This document shows, piece by piece, positions 7,070-13,890 of a DNA stretch of 19,074 nucleotides. A model generated the notes under the pieces. That model ran no database searches. It was not told the DNA's origin and saw only the letters and a program-made list of their open reading frames with translations. Both the position numbers and the translations under genes were made by a program. How positions within the stretch are numbered: the stretch's first letter is position 1; every line of letters starts with the position of its first letter. The stretch comes from an uncultured Dorea sp. (GTDB lineage Bacteria; Bacillota; Clostridia; Lachnospirales; Lachnospiraceae), in assembly GCA_910587575.1 (NCBI GenBank), contig CAJULU010000051.1:1-19074 (forward strand), read 5' to 3'.

Positions 7070-7092
7070 TAAATATATACGAAATAATCGAA
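7055..7092. promoter_or_regulatory. Candidate XRE operator with three WTMCGAA-type boxes
   Basis: Three similar boxes lie in the AT-rich divergent region: TATCGAA (7055-7061), ATACGAA (7077-7083) and AATCGAA (7086-7092). The first sits between the -35 and -10 of the repressor's own promoter. The other two lie upstream of that promoter, towards ispF. Assignment to this regulator is inferred from location. Confidence 0.45.
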
Positions 7093-7105
7093 ATTATAAT
7101 AATAT

Positions 7106-7134
7106 TTGAATTATTGGGAAGAATCATGTAGACT
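7106..7134 (+). promoter_or_regulatory. Candidate ispF promoter
   Basis: TTGAAT (7106-7111), a 17-bp spacer and TAGACT (7129-7134), 37 bp before the ispF ATG. It lies 14 bp beyond the last TCGAA box, so the XRE repressor could influence it. Confidence 0.45.
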
Positions 7135-7171
7135 AGAAGACAGTACATCGGAACAGGAAGGAGAAAGAAAG

Positions 7172-7729
7172 ATGAGAGTGGGAATGGGTTATGACGTCCA
7201 CCGTCTGGTGGAAGAGAGGGAACTGATACTGGGCGGTGTGAAGATACCGTATGAGAAGGGGCTTCTTGGACATTCGGATGCGGATGTGCTGCTCCATGCG
7301 ATCATGGATGCTTTGCTGGGAGCGGCTGCTCTTGGGGATATCGGGAAGCATTTCCCGGATACGGATCCAAGGTACAAGGGGATCTCCAGCCTAAGGCTGC
7401 TTGCCCATGTGGGGGAACTGATTGAGGAACAGCTGTATGTGATCGGGAATATTGATGCGACCATTATTGCACAGAAGCCGAAGATGGCGCCCCATATTGA
7501 GCAGATGCGGGTCAATGTGGCCAGAACCCTTCATCTGGATGTAAGCCAGGTGAATATCAAAGCCACTACAGAAGAGGGGCTGGGATTTACGGGAAGCGGC
7601 GAGGGAATCTCGGCTCAGGCCGTGGCCTGCCTGGATACCATTGAGAACTGCAGTTATGCGGCAGGGCCGGAGGCAGGCAGATGTGAGGGGTGTAAGGGCT
7701 GCCCTCACGGGGGAACGACAGACAGATAG
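7172..7729 (+). CDS. ispF: 2-C-methyl-D-erythritol 2,4-cyclodiphosphate synthase with Cys-rich tail
   Basis: IspF converts CDP-methylerythritol 2-phosphate to methylerythritol cyclodiphosphate in the MEP isoprenoid pathway, as a cytoplasmic trimer. The signature is intact: GYDVHR gives metal ligands D8 and H10, GHSDADVLLHAIMDALLGAA holds H42, and DIGKHFPDTD, KATTEEGLGFTGSGEGI follow in order. The start ATG at 7172 has AAGGAG 8 bp upstream and gives the family's normal N-terminus; longer readings upstream use no good start. The family is normally about 157-160 residues. This protein has 185: a tail from ~160 on carries C160, C171, C174 and C177 in a CxxCxxCP arrangement. The tail could bind a metal or Fe-S cluster; its role is unknown. 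Confidence 0.95.
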   Translation: MRVGMGYDVHRLVEERELILGGVKIPYEKGLLGHSDADVLLHAIMDALLGAAALGDIGKHFPDTDPRYKGISSLRLLAHVGELIEEQLYVIGNIDATIIAQKPKMAPHIEQMRVNVARTLHLDVSQVNIKATTEEGLGFTGSGEGISAQAVACLDTIENCSYAAGPEAGRCEGCKGCPHGGTTDR

Positions 7730-7794
7730 GCCGTGTCAGGAAAGGGAAATAGACTGTGCCAGGAAAGGAAGATAGGCCGTGTCGGGAACGACGA
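7726..7794 (+). repeat. Three imperfect 23-bp tandem repeats after ispF
   Basis: Units 7726-7748, 7749-7771 and 7772-7794 follow the pattern ATAGRCYGTGYCRGGAAMG. The first begins at the ispF stop codon. They occupy the gap before the acetyltransferase gene; no function is evident. Confidence 0.7.
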
Positions 7795-7859
7795 TAACTT
7801 GCGGCTGTGACGTGAAAGAGACGTTTGTGGCAGAAGATGAGATCACAGGGAGGAAGCGG

Positions 7860-8835
7860 ATGGAAATCAGAAAACTGGAATTATGGGAGCACGAAGACAG
7901 CAGGCAGCTGTATGAGGAGGTATTTGACGAGGACAGCCCTTCTTTCGTTGGGTATTACTATAGGGAGAAGACCAGGGACAATCAGATCTATGTGGTGGAA
8001 GAGGACGGAAAGATCCGTTCGATGCTGCATCTGAATCCGTATCGTATGTATGTGAACGGCAGCGGGAAGGATGTGAATTACGTTGTGGCAGTGGCCACGC
8101 AGAAGGAGTACCGGAAACGGGGGTACATGGCTGCGCTTCTTAAGCGGTCTCTTGAGGATATGTACGAGGCGGGGGAGTTGTTTACCTTTCTGATGCCGGC
8201 CTCTGAGAGTATCTATCTGCCTTTTGACTTCAGAACAGTGTATGAGCAGAGAGGGAAGTTCTTCCAGGCAGAGGAGGTGGCGCCGGATGTGCCGGGAACT
8301 GGCTGAGGCTGCCAACCGGTGTCTGGCGGGGAAATACCGGGTATTCGCCATCCGGGATGAGGCGTATTACAGGCGTCTGATAAAGGAGTATGAAAGTGAC
8401 GCAGGGAAGCTTAAGATCTACCGCAGGGACGGGGAGATTGTGGACTGCCGGGGGGAGTATCCCGGGGAGACGCAGGAGACACAGGAGACGCCGAAGATCA
8501 TGGTGCGGATTGTGGATGTACGGCGGATGCTGATGGCGTTGTCGCTGCGGTCGCTGACGGGGGTATGTTTCTGTGTGACAGACCCGGTGGTGAAGGAGAA
8601 TAACCGGTGCGTGGTACTGACGGGGACGGAATTCTCCGGAGTCATGCTGATGGACGGGAAGCGTGAGAATGCCGAGGGGACTGTGAGTATTGCGGCTCTT
8701 TCGAGTCTGGTCTTCGGAGCGGAGACGGTGGAGGAGATCTGTCTGGAAGACGGAGTGGAGATGACGGAGAGGATGAAGGGGGAGATGGAGAAGATTGTTC
8801 CGCTGGCAGAGATTTATCTGAATGAGACGGTGTGA
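7860..8835 (+). pseudogene. Eis-like GNAT N-acetyltransferase broken by a +1 frameshift
   Basis: The N-terminal part (7860-8306) starts at an ATG with GGGAGG 6 bp upstream and encodes a GNAT domain with the acetyl-CoA loop in VAVATQKEYRKRGYMAALL. It runs into a TGA at 8304. The +1 frame continues without interruption from there to 8835 with the C-terminal half of Eis-like acetyltransferases (YRVFAIRDEAYYRRLIKEYE, then an SCP2-like end). Removing one G from the GGG at 8294-8296 restores one 324-residue protein reading DVPELAEAANRC across the junction. As written, the gene makes a 148-residue GNAT fragment and an untranslated or separately started second half. A sequencing error in the G-run is an alternative to a true mutation. 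Enzymes of this family acetylate amines or peptides; substrate unknown. Confidence 0.8.
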
Positions 8836-8862
8836 GGCTGGATAGATTATTAGTCCCCTGCC

Positions 8863-8932
8863 GCAAATAAGCATATCCATCAGAGTTCTGCGCTTTCCAG
8901 CACATGCTCTTCCATGGGATATGCTTATTTGC
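8863..8932. other. Perfect 16-bp inverted repeat with 38-base loop
   Basis: GCAAATAAGCATATCC (8863-8878) pairs perfectly with 8917-8932. It lies 27 bp after the acetyltransferase stop. T-rich sequence (TTCTTTTGTTTTT) begins only about 8 bases after the stem, so it may be a weak terminator or a structured intergenic element. It also isolates the downstream regulated promoter. Confidence 0.6.
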
Positions 8933-8970
8933 CCTGTCCTTCTTTTGTTTTTCCTGACAGCCCCTTCATG

Positions 8971-9030
8971 ATATCTTTAGAATATCTTTAGATTTTCCTA
9001 TCACCACTCTTAAGATTTTCCGGGTATAAT
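8971..9030 (+). promoter_or_regulatory. Operon promoter with OmpR/PhoB-type tandem boxes
   Basis: A consensus TATAAT (9025-9030) has no recognisable -35 hexamer 17 bp upstream. In its place, ATATCTTTAGA occurs twice in perfect head-to-tail tandem (8971-8981, 8982-8992), and TCTTTAGATTTTCC (8985-8998) recurs as TCTTAAGATTTTCC (9008-9021), 23 bp on, next to the -35 position. An 11-bp period is the known spacing for winged-helix OmpR/PhoB regulators that activate promoters with poor -35 elements. The operon's own response regulator is the likely binder (inference). Confidence 0.65.
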
Positions 9031-9088
9031 ATATCACATCAAGAGGATACCTAAGAAACAGACCTGAGAAACAAAGGAGGAGACGGCG

Positions 9089-9598
9089 ATGTCAGTTCAG
9101 ATGCTTACCCAGTATTTTACCCAGTATGGCGCTATATTCATATTTGTGATCGTCCTGCTGGAATATATGAATCTTCCCGGATTTCCGGCAGGGGTCATCA
9201 TGCCGCTGGCAGGAATCTGGTCGGCAAAGGGGGCCATCAGTTTCCCCATGGTCATGCTGCTTTCGGTGGCGGCGGGACTGCTTGGAAGCTGGATCTTATA
9301 TTTTCTGGGAAGGCTTGGGGGCGATGCGTTCTTCCGGTTTTATATTAAGAAGTTCCCCGGACAGAAGGGACTGATTGAAAAGAATCTGGAATCCCTGAGA
9401 AGAAGAGGAGCCGCCGGGGTGTTCATAGGGAAGCTGGTGCCGGTGATGCGCACGCTGATTTCCATACCGGCGGGAATGATTTCCATGGAGTTCGGCAGGT
9501 ATACCGTCAGTTCGGCATTAGGGGTACTGATCTGGAACACGGTGTTTATCGGAGCAGGATATTTTATGGGAGATGCGGTCTGGGGACTGTTTGCCTAG
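9089..9598 (+). CDS. DedA-family (VTT domain) membrane protein
   Basis: The 169-residue hydrophobic protein has a DedA layout: an N-terminal helix with the conserved acidic residue before PG (LLEYMNLPGFPAG), AGLLGSWILYFLGRLGG as the family's G-D/S..Y..GR.G motif, and FIGKLVPVMRTLISIPAGMISM.FGRY as the R.x.P..R...aG signature. Four or five membrane segments are expected. DedA proteins are known to take part in lipid flipping and undecaprenyl-phosphate recycling and in envelope stress resistance; which lipid this one handles is not visible. It is slightly short for the family (about 200). AAAGGAGGAG precedes the ATG. It is the first gene of an operon with an acyltransferase and a two-component pair. 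Confidence 0.9.
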   Translation: MSVQMLTQYFTQYGAIFIFVIVLLEYMNLPGFPAGVIMPLAGIWSAKGAISFPMVMLLSVAAGLLGSWILYFLGRLGGDAFFRFYIKKFPGQKGLIEKNLESLRRRGAAGVFIGKLVPVMRTLISIPAGMISMEFGRYTVSSALGVLIWNTVFIGAGYFMGDAVWGLFA

Positions 9599-9637
9599 AG
9601 ACTTGGGAGAATACGCAGAAATATGGAGGGATGAGAG

Positions 9638-10330
9638 ATGAAGGAAAGAGCAGTGAGAAAAAATATCTGGAGCCGTCTGGCATATGGTTATCTGAGATTA
9701 CTGGAAAAGACGGTGCGTATAGAGTGGCAGCAGCCGGAACAGTTTTCCGGGAACAATGTGGTGGGGTTCTGGCATGAGGACAGTTTTGCCATGAACCTGG
9801 TTCTGAAAGCGGGAAAGAAAGATTCGGTTTCTGTTCTGGTTACGCCGGACGAACAGGGAGAGTATCTTCGTTATCTTCTGAAAAAGTGCGGCGGGCAGGC
9901 GGTGGGAATCGGATATGGATTCTGTAATGCCGGTACGTTAAAGGAGATTCTGGAATCTTTAAAGGCTGGGAACCAGAGTGTGGCGGTTGCCATGGACGGA
10001 CCTTTCGGGCCAAGGCATATCCCGAAGAAACTGACGTATTTTCTCTCGGAGAAAAGCCGGGCGGAACTGGTGGGAATCACGGTCTCTTATTCAAGGGCGA
10101 TCACCCTTTCGGGGCGGTGGGACCACGGACATATTCCCCTTCCGTTTTCAAAGATTACGGTGCGTTTTGATAACTATGGTGTGGCTGCCTGTCAGCGCCC
10201 GCCTCAGATTCGGTTATACCAGGATGAACGGAACTGTAGTATCATGTCTGCGGACAGGCTTCTGACCCAGCGGGGGACGGTTTTCGAGGGAATATCGACC
10301 GGGCTTGCGGGACAGAGACAGAGGATATAA
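9638..10330 (+). CDS. DUF374-type lysophospholipid acyltransferase-like protein
   Basis: The 230-residue product resembles DUF374 members of the LPLAT acyltransferase superfamily. The strand-loop VVGFWHEDSF (residues 42-50, candidate catalytic H46 with acidic E47/D48) is followed by AMDGPFGPR (118-126), the family's DGPxGPR substrate-binding motif, and RWDHGHIPLPFSK, matching the usual W(D)...IP.PFsr motif. No clear membrane span is seen; these enzymes are usually peripheral or bind the membrane by an N-terminal helix. The canonical HxxxxD spacing is not exact, as is common in DUF374. It probably acylates a lipid or lipid-linked sugar; the substrate is unknown. GGAGGGATGAGAG lies just before the ATG. 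The partnership with DedA points to membrane-lipid adjustment. Confidence 0.82.
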   Translation: MKERAVRKNIWSRLAYGYLRLLEKTVRIEWQQPEQFSGNNVVGFWHEDSFAMNLVLKAGKKDSVSVLVTPDEQGEYLRYLLKKCGGQAVGIGYGFCNAGTLKEILESLKAGNQSVAVAMDGPFGPRHIPKKLTYFLSEKSRAELVGITVSYSRAITLSGRWDHGHIPLPFSKITVRFDNYGVAACQRPPQIRLYQDERNCSIMSADRLLTQRGTVFEGISTGLAGQRQRI

Positions 10331-10381
10331 ACAGGAAGTCCTGTTGCAGATATTGACTACATAGAAAGGAATCAGACAGTC

Positions 10382-11098
10382 ATGGAGACGAACCAGATCA
10401 ATCATGTATTAATTGTGGAAGACGACAAGGAGATACGCGAAGGCGTGGAGATCTATCTAAGGAGCCAGGGGTACGAAGTGTTCCAGGCAGCGGACGGTGT
10501 GGAAGGGCTTGCAGTCATTGAGAGGGAGGAGATCCACCTGGCGATCGTGGACGTGATGATGCCCAGGATGGACGGAATCCAGATGACTATTAAGTTAAGG
10601 GAGAAGCATGACTTCCCGGTTATCTTCCTGTCGGCAAAATCAGAAGAAGTGGATAAGATTCTGGGGCTTAATATGGGGGCGGACGACTATGTGACGAAGC
10701 CGTTTACCCCGATGGAACTGCTGGCCAGGGTGAATTCCCAGATGCGCAGATACCGGAAGTTCCTGGAGAAGCTGGGAGATAAGGAGAAAGGGGGCAACGT
10801 CCATACCATCGGGGGCCTGGAGATCAACGAGGATTCTGTGGAAGCCTTTGTTGACGGGGAGCCGGTGAAACTGACGCCCATAGAATATAAGATACTGCTT
10901 CTGCTGATGAGGAATCCCGGCAGGGTGTTCTCGGCGGAGGAGATCTATGAGCGGGTGTGGAACGAACGGGCGGTGAACACGGACACCATCATGGTTCATG
11001 TGAGAAATATCCGTGAGAAGATAGAGATTAATCCAAAAGATCCAAAATATCTGAAGGTGGTGTGGGGAGTTGGGTACAAAATTGAGAAACAGCCGTAA
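10382..11098 (+). CDS. OmpR/PhoB-family response regulator
   Basis: This is a 238-residue regulator with an N-terminal receiver (1-120) and a C-terminal winged helix (~140-236). The acidic pocket (EDD at 13-15), phosphoacceptor D57 in AIVDVMMPRMDG, S84 in FLSAKS and K106 in DYVTKPF are all present. The DNA-binding half ends with the typical VHVRNIREKIE...YLKVVWGVGYKIE pattern. It should be phosphorylated by the kinase encoded next, whose gene overlaps it by 29 bp. The 11-bp tandem boxes at the head of the operon suit this class and suggest autoregulation. Confidence 0.96.
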   Translation: METNQINHVLIVEDDKEIREGVEIYLRSQGYEVFQAADGVEGLAVIEREEIHLAIVDVMMPRMDGIQMTIKLREKHDFPVIFLSAKSEEVDKILGLNMGADDYVTKPFTPMELLARVNSQMRRYRKFLEKLGDKEKGGNVHTIGGLEINEDSVEAFVDGEPVKLTPIEYKILLLLMRNPGRVFSAEEIYERVWNERAVNTDTIMVHVRNIREKIEINPKDPKYLKVVWGVGYKIEKQP

Positions 11099-13142
11099 AC
11101 TTACGGTTATTCTGATTATGATGTCAATCGTGATACCGACGTTTTTTATGATGAACCAGTACTGGAACTGGTATGTGAGTGCAGAGGCCGAGGTGGAAAA
11201 TGCGGGCCATGCCGTGGTGGTATCAGAGGATTTCTTAAGGACATTCCTGGATGCAGGGTATATCCTTTACAATCTGGAGAATGACGGGGACAAAGACCAG
11301 GAGGAAGTAAAGGAGGTTCTCCGGGCGGAACAGGGCAAAATGGCGGCTTATGAGAGGATTTATCCGTTTCTGGATTACCGGGTGAAGGATAAGAACGGGA
11401 AGGACGTTGCGAAGAGTACGGCAGATTCAGACAAGACGGTGACAGAAAGCAATCTCTCTTCCTTTGCACTGGGGATGGTCATTACCTATGATGAGTATGG
11501 AGAAATTGACGTCCAGATTAAAGAAGGAAAGTATAAGTCGGAGCAGAGTGTTGCTTTCCGGGAGGTAATCAGTGAGTATGATGATACGGACTGGGGAATT
11601 GAGAGCTATGTCGAAGATACGGGTGAGTGGGAGACGATTGAACTGGAGAAACCGAAGAACCGGACCTATCTCTATGCAATGACAGAGGAAAATCTGCAGG
11701 CGTATATTGATGATTATGGTTATACGGGCTATTATGCCTCCCAGTCCATGACAAATCTTGTGATCATCATGGTTATGGTGGTGGCCGTACTTGCGTGGCT
11801 GCTTCCGGCCCTTCCGGTATGGTATCATGCGGACTTGCGGATCCTTAAGGCTCCTCTGGAAGTTACGGCGCTTATATATTTTGTTGTGATTCAGATTCTG
11901 GGTGAAAATCTCTGGTGGATTGCCCAGCGATCCATGGGAAGTCCCGATATCTTTGATTTTCTGATCTGGTCGATTGTTTTTGCCGTCACGTTCTGGGCGG
12001 CGGCGTGCGTAAGGCAGGTGTATACATTGGGAGTTCGGACGTATCTCAGGGAACGGACGTGGTGTGTCCGGTACTGGAAGTATATTCACAGGGCGTGGGT
12101 CCTGATTGTGGAAAAGGTGAGAAGATGGCTTCATCACTGTTACCATTTTATAGACCGGATTGATCTGAGGGAGAAGAATAACCGGACTATTTTCAAGATC
12201 GTGGCGGTCAACTTCGTCGTCCTGGCATTCCTGTGTACCTTGTGGGTTGGCGGAATCTTCCTGCTGGTAGTCTACTCGGTGGTTCTTTTCTTCCTGTTTC
12301 AGAAATATTTTCATGAACTGCAGGATAAATACAGGATTCTTCTGAAGGCTACCGGGGAGATTGCAAAGGGGAACCTGGATGTGGAGATCACAGAGGATCT
12401 GGGCATTTTCAGTCCGTTTAAGCAGGAAATCCAGAAGATCCAGACCGGTTTTAAGAAGGCAGTGGATGAGGAAGTCAAGAGCCAGCGCATGAAAACGGAA
12501 CTGATTACCAATGTTTCCCATGACTTGAAGACGCCTCTGACGGCGATTATCACGTATGTGAATCTGCTGAAGGACGAGAAGGACGAAGAGAAGCGCAAGG
12601 ATTATGTTGCCGTGCTGGAGAGAAAGTCGCTGCGGCTGAAGGTGCTGATTGAGGATCTCTTCGAGGTCAGTAAGGCCAGCAGTAAGAACGTGACCTTAAA
12701 TCTGGTGGACGTGGATGTGGTGAACCTGTTTAAACAGGTGAAGCTGGAGATGGAGGATAAGATCGCAGGGGCGGACCTGGATTTCCGCTGTGTGTATCCG
12801 CAGGAGAAGGTGACTGCGCTGCTTGACAGCCAGAAGACGTACCGGGTGTTTGAAAATCTTCTGGTGAATATTGTCAAGTATGCCATGCCTCATACACGGG
12901 TGTATATTGAGATTGCGAAGGAGGAGGGGGAAGCGGTTGTCAGAATGAAGAATGTGTCGGCGGCGGAACTTGATTTTAATACGGAAGAGATCACGGAGCG
13001 GTTCGTCCGGGGGGATGCGTCCCGGAACACGGAAGGGTCGGGGCTTGGTCTTGCCATTGTGAAGAGTTTCGTGGAATTGCAGAAAGGGAAGTTCAGGATA
13101 GAGACGGAAGCGGATCTGTTCAAGGTAGAAGTGAGATTCTAG
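11070..13142 (+). CDS. Membrane sensor histidine kinase
   Basis: The 690-residue kinase starts at a TTG (11070, AAGGTGG 9 bp upstream) inside the end of the regulator gene, so translation is likely coupled; a TTG at 11082 is another option. An N-terminal membrane helix (~11-29) is followed by a ~200-residue outer domain without a recognised family, then three membrane helices (~229-251, 263-282, 294-313) and a further hydrophobic pair (~374-410). A HAMP-like linker leads to HisKA with phospho-acceptor H484 in NVSHDLKTPLTAI, and to the ATPase with ENLLVNIVKYA and GSGLGLAIVKSF. The usual DxGxG box is replaced by a KNVSAAEL-type segment, as in related Lachnospiraceae kinases. The long multi-span sensor suggests a membrane or envelope signal. 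Confidence 0.93.
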   Translation: MGTKLRNSRKLTVILIMMSIVIPTFFMMNQYWNWYVSAEAEVENAGHAVVVSEDFLRTFLDAGYILYNLENDGDKDQEEVKEVLRAEQGKMAAYERIYPFLDYRVKDKNGKDVAKSTADSDKTVTESNLSSFALGMVITYDEYGEIDVQIKEGKYKSEQSVAFREVISEYDDTDWGIESYVEDTGEWETIELEKPKNRTYLYAMTEENLQAYIDDYGYTGYYASQSMTNLVIIMVMVVAVLAWLLPALPVWYHADLRILKAPLEVTALIYFVVIQILGENLWWIAQRSMGSPDIFDFLIWSIVFAVTFWAAACVRQVYTLGVRTYLRERTWCVRYWKYIHRAWVLIVEKVRRWLHHCYHFIDRIDLREKNNRTIFKIVAVNFVVLAFLCTLWVGGIFLLVVYSVVLFFLFQKYFHELQDKYRILLKATGEIAKGNLDVEITEDLGIFSPFKQEIQKIQTGFKKAVDEEVKSQRMKTELITNVSHDLKTPLTAIITYVNLLKDEKDEEKRKDYVAVLERKSLRLKVLIEDLFEVSKASSKNVTLNLVDVDVVNLFKQVKLEMEDKIAGADLDFRCVYPQEKVTALLDSQKTYRVFENLLVNIVKYAMPHTRVYIEIAKEEGEAVVRMKNVSAAELDFNTEEITERFVRGDASRNTEGSGLGLAIVKSFVELQKGKFRIETEADLFKVEVRF

Positions 13143-13147
13143 CGAAT

Positions 13148-13194
13148 GGGGACGGGAAATGGCAGCTATACGGTCAGTTCCCGGGCCCCCTTTT
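13148..13194 (+). terminator. Terminator of the dedA-kinase operon
   Basis: GGGG-A-CGGGAA (13148-13158) pairs with TTCCCG-GG-CCCC (13178-13189), with a small internal loop, and is followed by CTTTTATTTCTT. It starts 6 bp after the kinase stop. Confidence 0.75.
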
Positions 13195-13199
13195 ATTTC

Positions 13200-13391
13200 T
13201 TATTCTTTGAATTTGTCAATGTCTGCCAGATTCACACCTGCGACAGTAAGGATTGCTTTCAGAGAAAGGTACTCTTCCTTTAATTCGGCAAATGTCTCAG
13301 TGGCATTTTCTTTCCTGGCCAGTATCATATACTTTTGGATTTTTTTGAAATCTTCGATAGCGGTTTTGGTAATTTCCAGACCATTTGGCAT
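13200..13391 (-). CDS. Small helical hypothetical protein
   Basis: I do not recognise the family. The 63-residue product is almost wholly helical and charged (IEDFKKIQKYMILARKENA, then ETFAELKEEYLSLKAIL) with no signal peptide, cysteines or membrane segment. The case for a real gene is strong: an ideal AGGAGGTGA ribosome site 6 bp before the ATG and a good promoter (TTGCCA-17-TATACT) 48 bp upstream of the ATG. A dyad overlapping the -10 suggests regulation. It stands alone and faces the kinase operon, with the stop codon near that operon's terminator. A small adaptor or anti-regulator is possible but unproven. Confidence 0.75.
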   Translation of the reverse strand: MPNGLEITKTAIEDFKKIQKYMILARKENATETFAELKEEYLSLKAILTVAGVNLADIDKFKE

Positions 13392-13413
13392 AGTGTCACC
13401 TCCTAGAATCTAA

Positions 13414-13443
13414 ATACTATGTACAGGCTTCTATCCATAGTAT
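13414..13443. promoter_or_regulatory. Dyad operator candidate in front of the small gene
   Basis: ATACTATG (13414-13421) and CATAGTAT (13436-13443) form a perfect 8-bp inverted repeat with a 14-bp spacer (22 bp centre to centre, two helical turns). The outer arm overlaps the -10 of the minus-strand promoter and the rest covers its start point, a typical repressor position. Confidence 0.5.
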
Positions 13444-13467
13444 ACTTAGGAATGTGCAAAATGGCAA
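13439..13467 (-). promoter_or_regulatory. Promoter of the small helical gene
   Basis: Minus strand: TTGCCA (13462-13467), 17-bp spacer, TATACT (13439-13444). Five of six bases match at each hexamer. Confidence 0.7.
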
Positions 13468-13503
13468 GGATTTACGGAAATAAGTGTGTATGCAAGAATC
13501 TGA

Positions 13504-13532
13504 TTGACAAATCCTCTGATTTCGCATATGAT
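13504..13532 (+). promoter_or_regulatory. Promoter of the cysE-cysS operon
   Basis: A consensus TTGACA (13504-13509), 17-bp spacer and TATGAT (13527-13532). It is the strongest promoter in the window and places the transcript start near 13540, just before the T-box leader. Confidence 0.85.
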
Positions 13533-13539
13533 ATAACGT

Positions 13540-13821
13540 ACATGGAGTACAGGAAAAAGACGTGGAACGGAAAGAGTAGCAGATAAGGAATCCGAAAGAG
13601 AGAAGCTGTCACCGGCTGAAAGCAGCTTTGGGAGGAAGTCTGTGAAGTGCATCCGGGAGTCGGTCCGGCGAAAGAGGGCAGAAGAGTCTGGTAGCCGGAT
13701 ACGGGATTACACACGTTACGTGTATCAAAGCGGAGGACGTCTGGTAAGGATCGTTCTCTATGAGAGTGGAACCGCGGAGTGATGCTTCGTCTCTTAATAT
13801 GTTTAAGAGGCGGAGTTTTTT
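13540..13821 (+). promoter_or_regulatory. Cysteine-specific T-box riboswitch leader
   Basis: The ~280-base leader shows T-box landmarks in order: an AGAG-containing stem I (AAAGAGAG near 13594-13602, the CAGCTTT turn), a specifier region reading GAAG-TGC-A with TGC at 13648-13650 (a Cys codon), and the T-box sequence AGTGGAACCGCGG at 13765-13777, whose TGGA pairs with the acceptor end of uncharged tRNA. A terminator follows directly. Uncharged tRNA-Cys should stabilise the antiterminator and allow cysE and cysS to be transcribed. The specifier assignment fits both downstream genes. Confidence 0.92.
13785..13821 (+). terminator. Regulated terminator of the T-box
   Basis: The stem (13785-13797 with 13803-13815, five-base loop, two or three G-T pairs) is followed by six T. 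It begins 8 bases after the T-box sequence, so its 5' flank competes with antiterminator pairing. Confidence 0.88.
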
Positions 13822-13890
13822 CATTTCTCTGGATTGTTTATGAATGGGAAATAAGCGGAATAATCTATTTCAGAAAGGGGCAGATACTGT

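Noticed and set aside
8290..8306. Programmed +1 frameshift like prfB
   Set aside because: No CTTTGA-like slippery stop and no clear upstream stimulator is seen; an extra G gives the best family-like junction. Not fully excluded.
8224..8835. A separate gene starting at the ATG near 8224
   Set aside because: Its first ~25 residues are a shadow of the GNAT frame; the family-like sequence begins only after the frameshift point, so it is the second half of one broken gene.
11427..12521. Long open frame (364 codons) on the minus strand
   Set aside because: It lies wholly antisense to the histidine kinase, whose motifs are intact; the product is low-complexity with many H, P and N and no start signal.
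13159..13413. Plus-strand frame over the small helical gene
   Set aside because: It is antisense to the gene with the ideal ribosome site and promoter, starts in the terminator region and has no ribosome site of its own.
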